Positions 61,519 through 64,000 of a stretch of DNA of 64,000 nucleotides are shown here, one piece after another (the first letter of the stretch is position 1; each line of letters begins with the position of its first letter). A model generated the notes under the pieces. That model was not told the origin of the DNA and ran no database searches. It worked only from the letters and a program-made list of their open reading frames with translations. Where the stretch lies: assembly GCA_902799245.1 (NCBI GenBank), contig CADBZY010000004.1, positions 62,001 to 126,000 of the forward strand, written 5' to 3'. Origin of the DNA: an uncultured Ruminococcus sp. Its GTDB lineage: Bacteria; Bacillota; Clostridia; Oscillospirales; Acutalibacteraceae. Made by a program: the position numbers and the translations under genes.

Positions 61519-63303
61519 ATGGCATTAACTCAGAACAAGTCAATGCTCGCATGGCTCGACGAAATGACCGAGCTTCTCAAACCCGATCAGATCGTTTGGA
61601 TCGACGGTTCCGAGGAACAGCTCGAGGCTCTCCGCAAGGAAGCATGCGAGACCGGCGAAATGATCAAGCTCAACGAGGAAAAGCTCCCCGGCTGCTATCT
61701 GCACCGCACCAAGCCCAACGACGTCGCCCGTGTTGAGGCTCGCACATTCATCTGCGCCAACTCCAAGGAGGAAGCCGGCCCCACCAATAACTGGATGGCT
61801 CCCGCCGACGCATACAAGATGCTCTATGACATTGCCAGGGGCACCTATGCAGGCAGAACCATGTACATCATCCCCTACTCCATGGGTCCGATCGGTTCTC
61901 AGTTCTCCAAGGTAGGTCTGGAAGTCACCGACTCCATCTATGTTGTTTTGAATATGGCGATTATGACTCGCTGCGGCAAGGCTGTTCTGGACGCTTTCGG
62001 CGACGAGAACAACGACTGGGTCAAGGGTCTGCACGCCAAGTGCGACGTTGACGAGGAAAAGAGATACATCTGCCAGTTCCCGCAGGACAACACCATCATT
62101 TCCGTCAACTCCGCTTACGGCGGAAACGTCCTCCTCGGCAAGAAGTGCTTCGCGCTCCGCATTGCCTCCTACCAGGGCTGGAAGGAAGGCTGGATGGCTG
62201 AGCATATGCTGATCCTCGGTCTGGAGAATCCCGAAGGCGAAATCAAGTACGTTTGCGCCGCTTTCCCCTCTGCCTGCGGCAAGACCAACCTCGCTATGAT
62301 GATTCCTCCGCAGGTCTACAAGGAGAAGGGCTACAAGGTCTGGTGTGTCGGCGACGACATCAGCTGGCTGAGAATCGGTCCTGACGGCAGACTCTGGGCG
62401 ATCAACCCCGAAAACGGCTTCTTCGGCGTCGCTCCCGGCACCAACCAGAAGTCCAACCCCAACGCTCTCGCCTCCACCAGAAAGGGCACCATCTTTACCA
62501 ACGTTGCGCAGAATCTCGACGACAACACCGTATGGTGGGAAGGCCTTGACAAGAATCCGCCTGTCAACGCTGTTGAGTGGAAGGGCGAGAAGGTCAACGG
62601 TGTGGAATACACCGCTGCCGGAAACAAGCTGGCTCATCCCAACTCCCGTTTCACCGCTCCCGCAAAGAACTGCCCCTGCGTTTCCGCTGAATTCGATTCC
62701 ACCACAGGTGTTCCGATCAGCGCTATCATCTTCGGCGGCCGCCGCGCAAAGACCGCTCCGCTGGTGTATCAGTCAAGAGACTGGAACCACGGCGTATTTG
62801 TAGGCTCCACCATGGCCTCCGAGACCACCGCAGCCGCTACCGGCGCAGTCGGCGTTGTCCGCCGTGACCCGATGGCTATGATTCCCTTCTGCGGCTACAA
62901 CATGGCTGATTACTGGCAGCATTGGATTGATATGGGCGTGAAGCTCGGCGACAAGGCTCCCAAGATCTTCCATGTCAACTGGTTCCGCACCGACGACGAA
63001 GGCCACTTCATCTGGCCGGGCTTCGGTGACAACCTCCGCGTTCTCGACTGGATGCTCAAGAGATGCGAAGGCACCGTCGGCGCGAAGGAAACCGCTATCG
63101 GCTACGTTCCCGAAGTGGACGACATCAACCTCGACGGCCTTGACTTCTCCAAGGAGGCTCTCGCGGGTATTCTCAATGTCGACAAGGATCTCTGGAAGGC
63201 AGAGGTTCCCGGCATAAAGGAATTCTACGCCAAGTTCGGCGACAAGCTCCCCGCAAAGCTCCAGGAGCAGCTTGACACTCTCGAGGCAAAGCTTGCTGAG
63301 TAA
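61519..63303 (+). CDS. pckG: Phosphoenolpyruvate carboxykinase (GTP)
   Basis: 594 residues from ATG 61519 (AAAGGAGAT upstream). Interconverts oxaloacetate + GTP and PEP + CO2 + GDP; in anaerobes it may run in either direction. Motifs: NSAYGGNVLLGKKCFALRI, AFPSACGKTNLAMM (kinase P-loop), WCVGDDISWLRIG (metal site), PENGFFGVAPGTN, SAIIFGGRRA, NWFRTDDEGHFIWPGFGDN. GTP-type by sequence and size. GC-rich, strongly biased codons indicate high expression. Confidence 0.97.
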   Translation: MALTQNKSMLAWLDEMTELLKPDQIVWIDGSEEQLEALRKEACETGEMIKLNEEKLPGCYLHRTKPNDVARVEARTFICANSKEEAGPTNNWMAPADAYKMLYDIARGTYAGRTMYIIPYSMGPIGSQFSKVGLEVTDSIYVVLNMAIMTRCGKAVLDAFGDENNDWVKGLHAKCDVDEEKRYICQFPQDNTIISVNSAYGGNVLLGKKCFALRIASYQGWKEGWMAEHMLILGLENPEGEIKYVCAAFPSACGKTNLAMMIPPQVYKEKGYKVWCVGDDISWLRIGPDGRLWAINPENGFFGVAPGTNQKSNPNALASTRKGTIFTNVAQNLDDNTVWWEGLDKNPPVNAVEWKGEKVNGVEYTAAGNKLAHPNSRFTAPAKNCPCVSAEFDSTTGVPISAIIFGGRRAKTAPLVYQSRDWNHGVFVGSTMASETTAAATGAVGVVRRDPMAMIPFCGYNMADYWQHWIDMGVKLGDKAPKIFHVNWFRTDDEGHFIWPGFGDNLRVLDWMLKRCEGTVGAKETAIGYVPEVDDINLDGLDFSKEALAGILNVDKDLWKAEVPGIKEFYAKFGDKLPAKLQEQLDTLEAKLAE

Positions 63304-63351
63304 TTTTTCATGTTTTCTTTGAATAATTATCAAAGCTAAGTAATAGAAAAT

Positions 63352-63403
63352 AAGACCTCTTCCCCACGCGGCTCGTATTTAAAGCGGCGGAGGAAGAGGT
63401 CTT
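63352..63403. terminator. Bidirectional terminator after pckG
   Basis: AAGACCTCTTCC (63352-63363) with GGAAGAGGTCTT (63392-63403), a perfect 12-bp stem, then TTTGATTA on plus; minus side also T-rich. Close to the stop of the minus-strand gene at 63407. Confidence 0.75.
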
Positions 63404-63406
63404 TGA

Positions 63407-63643
63407 TTACTGATTGTTTTTTCTGCTCTTTTTATTACTATTCGTCTTTGTTCTGTCCGAAGGCTCCGCCGGAATGTCGTAGATCTCGCGGTAGGAATTG
63501 CAGTCGTCGCAGCCGCCGGGAGGCGTCGGAATCATACCGGTGCATTCGGTGCCGGAGGCGACGTTCATCGCGTCCATACTTTCGAACTGTCCGTACTGAT
63601 CCGTCTGAGGAATATTGTTGTTATGCTTGCTTTTTTTGCTCAT
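63407..63643 (-). CDS. Small conserved protein of unknown function
   Basis: 78 residues, SD AAAGGGG and ATG 63643. A central block (QYGQFESMDAMNVASGTE, then CTGMIPTPP and GGCDDC) looks conserved with proteins I recall from related Clostridia, flanked by basic, disordered ends (MSKKSKHNNN, KKSRKNNQ). Two Cys in CDDC plus Cys in ECTGM could bind metal, unproven. The SD lies in the hairpin that terminates rnhA transcription; see the findings. Confidence 0.7.
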   Translation of the reverse strand: MSKKSKHNNNIPQTDQYGQFESMDAMNVASGTECTGMIPTPPGGCDDCNSYREIYDIPAEPSDRTKTNSNKKSRKNNQ

Positions 63644-63649
63644 GTTTTG

Positions 63650-63698
63650 TAAAAACCCCTTTCTACGTGATTATTGTGTCACGAGAAAGGGGTTTTTA
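63650..63698 (-). terminator. Hairpin after rnhA, overlapping the SD of the next gene
   Basis: TAAAAACCCCTTTC (63650-63663) plus CGTG pairs with CACG plus AAAGGGGTTTTTA (63686-63698), with a two-base bulge on each side. TTTTTA is at the end of the minus-strand 3' arm. Confidence 0.75.
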
Positions 63699-63713
63699 TA
63701 CTGCGTCAAAAAA

Positions 63714-64000
63714 TTAATTCTTGAACTTCTGCCATTCCGCAACGGCCAGCCTGTCGCAGATTTCGTTGTACTTGTGTCCTGCGTGACCCTTGATCCACAC
63801 GAATGTCACTTCGTGCGTTTTGAGCAGCGGAAGCAGCTTTTCCCAAAGGTCGGGATTGAGCGCCGGCTTGCCGTCGCTCTTTTTCCAGCCGCGTTTTTGC
63901 CAGCCATACACCCAGCCCTTGGTCACGCTGTCCGAAACGTACTTGGAATCGGTTGTCAGCGTCACTTCACAGGGACGTTTGAGCAGCGACAGCGCTTCGA
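63714..64000 (-). CDS. rnhA: Ribonuclease HI (5' part beyond the window)
   Basis: The C-terminal 95 codons of an RNase HI that cuts RNA in RNA-DNA hybrids. The frame is open to the window edge. Visible: [16 protein letters not shown] (catalytic Asp of TDSKY), [39 protein letters not shown] (catalytic VKGHAG-like loop with His, then NE-x-CD with the last catalytic Asp). Complete active-site end, normal C-terminus. The first catalytic residues lie outside the window. Confidence 0.95.
   Translation of the reverse strand, partial: EALSLLKRPCEVTLTTDSKYVSDSVTKGWVYGWQKRGWKKSDGKPALNPDLWEKLLPLLKTHEVTFVWIKGHAGHKYNEICDRLAVAEWQKFKN

Noticed and set aside
1..64000. CRISPR arrays, IS elements, prophage, rRNA or tRNA genes
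   Set aside because: None seen on either strand by reading; only tRNA-sized gaps without cloverleaf-like sequence remain.

Overview
The window reads as chromosomal DNA of an endospore-forming, anaerobic Clostridia-class bacterium, most likely an Oscillospirales/Ruminococcus-type gut organism. Evidence: sporulation genes (spoIIR, yqfC, yqfD, a ylbJ homologue), a class III (oxygen-sensitive) ribonucleotide reductase, AddAB rather than RecBCD, an IspH-ribosomal S1 fusion, GTP-type PEP carboxykinase, Gram-positive lipoproteins, and Firmicutes gene orders such as SRP RNA-dnaX-ebfC-recR and tepA-uppP-ftsK. I see no prophage, insertion sequence, CRISPR array, rRNA or tRNA.

Layout. 1-2156: hybrid sensor histidine kinase running off the left edge (minus). 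2229-4983: three tandem lipoprotein genes preceded by a decayed copy of the third, closed by a strong terminator. 5086-8729: DUF5714 protein, membrane protein, MscS channel, and an Xer-type recombinase with its own promoter and operator-like palindrome. 8761-10379: ECF sigma/anti-sigma pair, the sigma gene being split by a frameshift at an A7 run. 10399-15074: polyprenyl-type glycosyltransferase with two paralogous large membrane proteins. 15118-20059: rpiR-type regulator, flavoprotein, cmk and ispH-rpsA in one overlapping operon. 20124-23520: SRP RNA, dnaX, ebfC, recR, smpB. 23687-24766: galM. 24842-27518: anaerobic ribonucleotide reductase split into a large NrdD and a separate 56-residue glycyl-radical tail, behind a promoter with NrdR-like boxes and a structured leader. 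27559-36458: tepA, uppP, ftsK, ygiQ, a secreted ComEC-like hydrolase and a DUF3006 protein. 36611-36837: a small membrane protein. 37010-42957: ylbJ, a Cys-rich protein, maf, metF, a stand-alone methionine synthase reactivation protein and a short metH. 43011-44537: yqfCD behind a sigma-E-like promoter. 44584-56473: uracil-DNA glycosylase, addA/addB, spoIIR, ispE, aminotransferase with Lrp regulator, corA. 56650-61306: lipoprotein, two membrane-anchored phosphodiester glycosidases and, between them, an Lgt paralogue lacking canonical catalytic residues. 61406-64000: pckG, a small conserved protein and rnhA running off the right edge.

Most of the window is ordinary housekeeping. The most unusual items are the split NrdD; the glycosidase/Lgt-like/glycosidase island; the frameshifted, apparently autoregulated ECF sigma factor; FtsK with a roughly 360-residue acidic tail beyond its gamma domain; and two genes (spoIIR and the 78-residue protein at 63407) whose Shine-Dalgarno sequences lie in hairpins that would form only on transcripts entering from upstream.

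All calls come from reading the sequence; no database search was run. Starts were moved from the longest reading frame wherever a Shine-Dalgarno sequence clearly favoured an internal start. Gaps not mentioned above (for example 7382-7661 and 56474-56649) are AT-rich and show nothing I could support.
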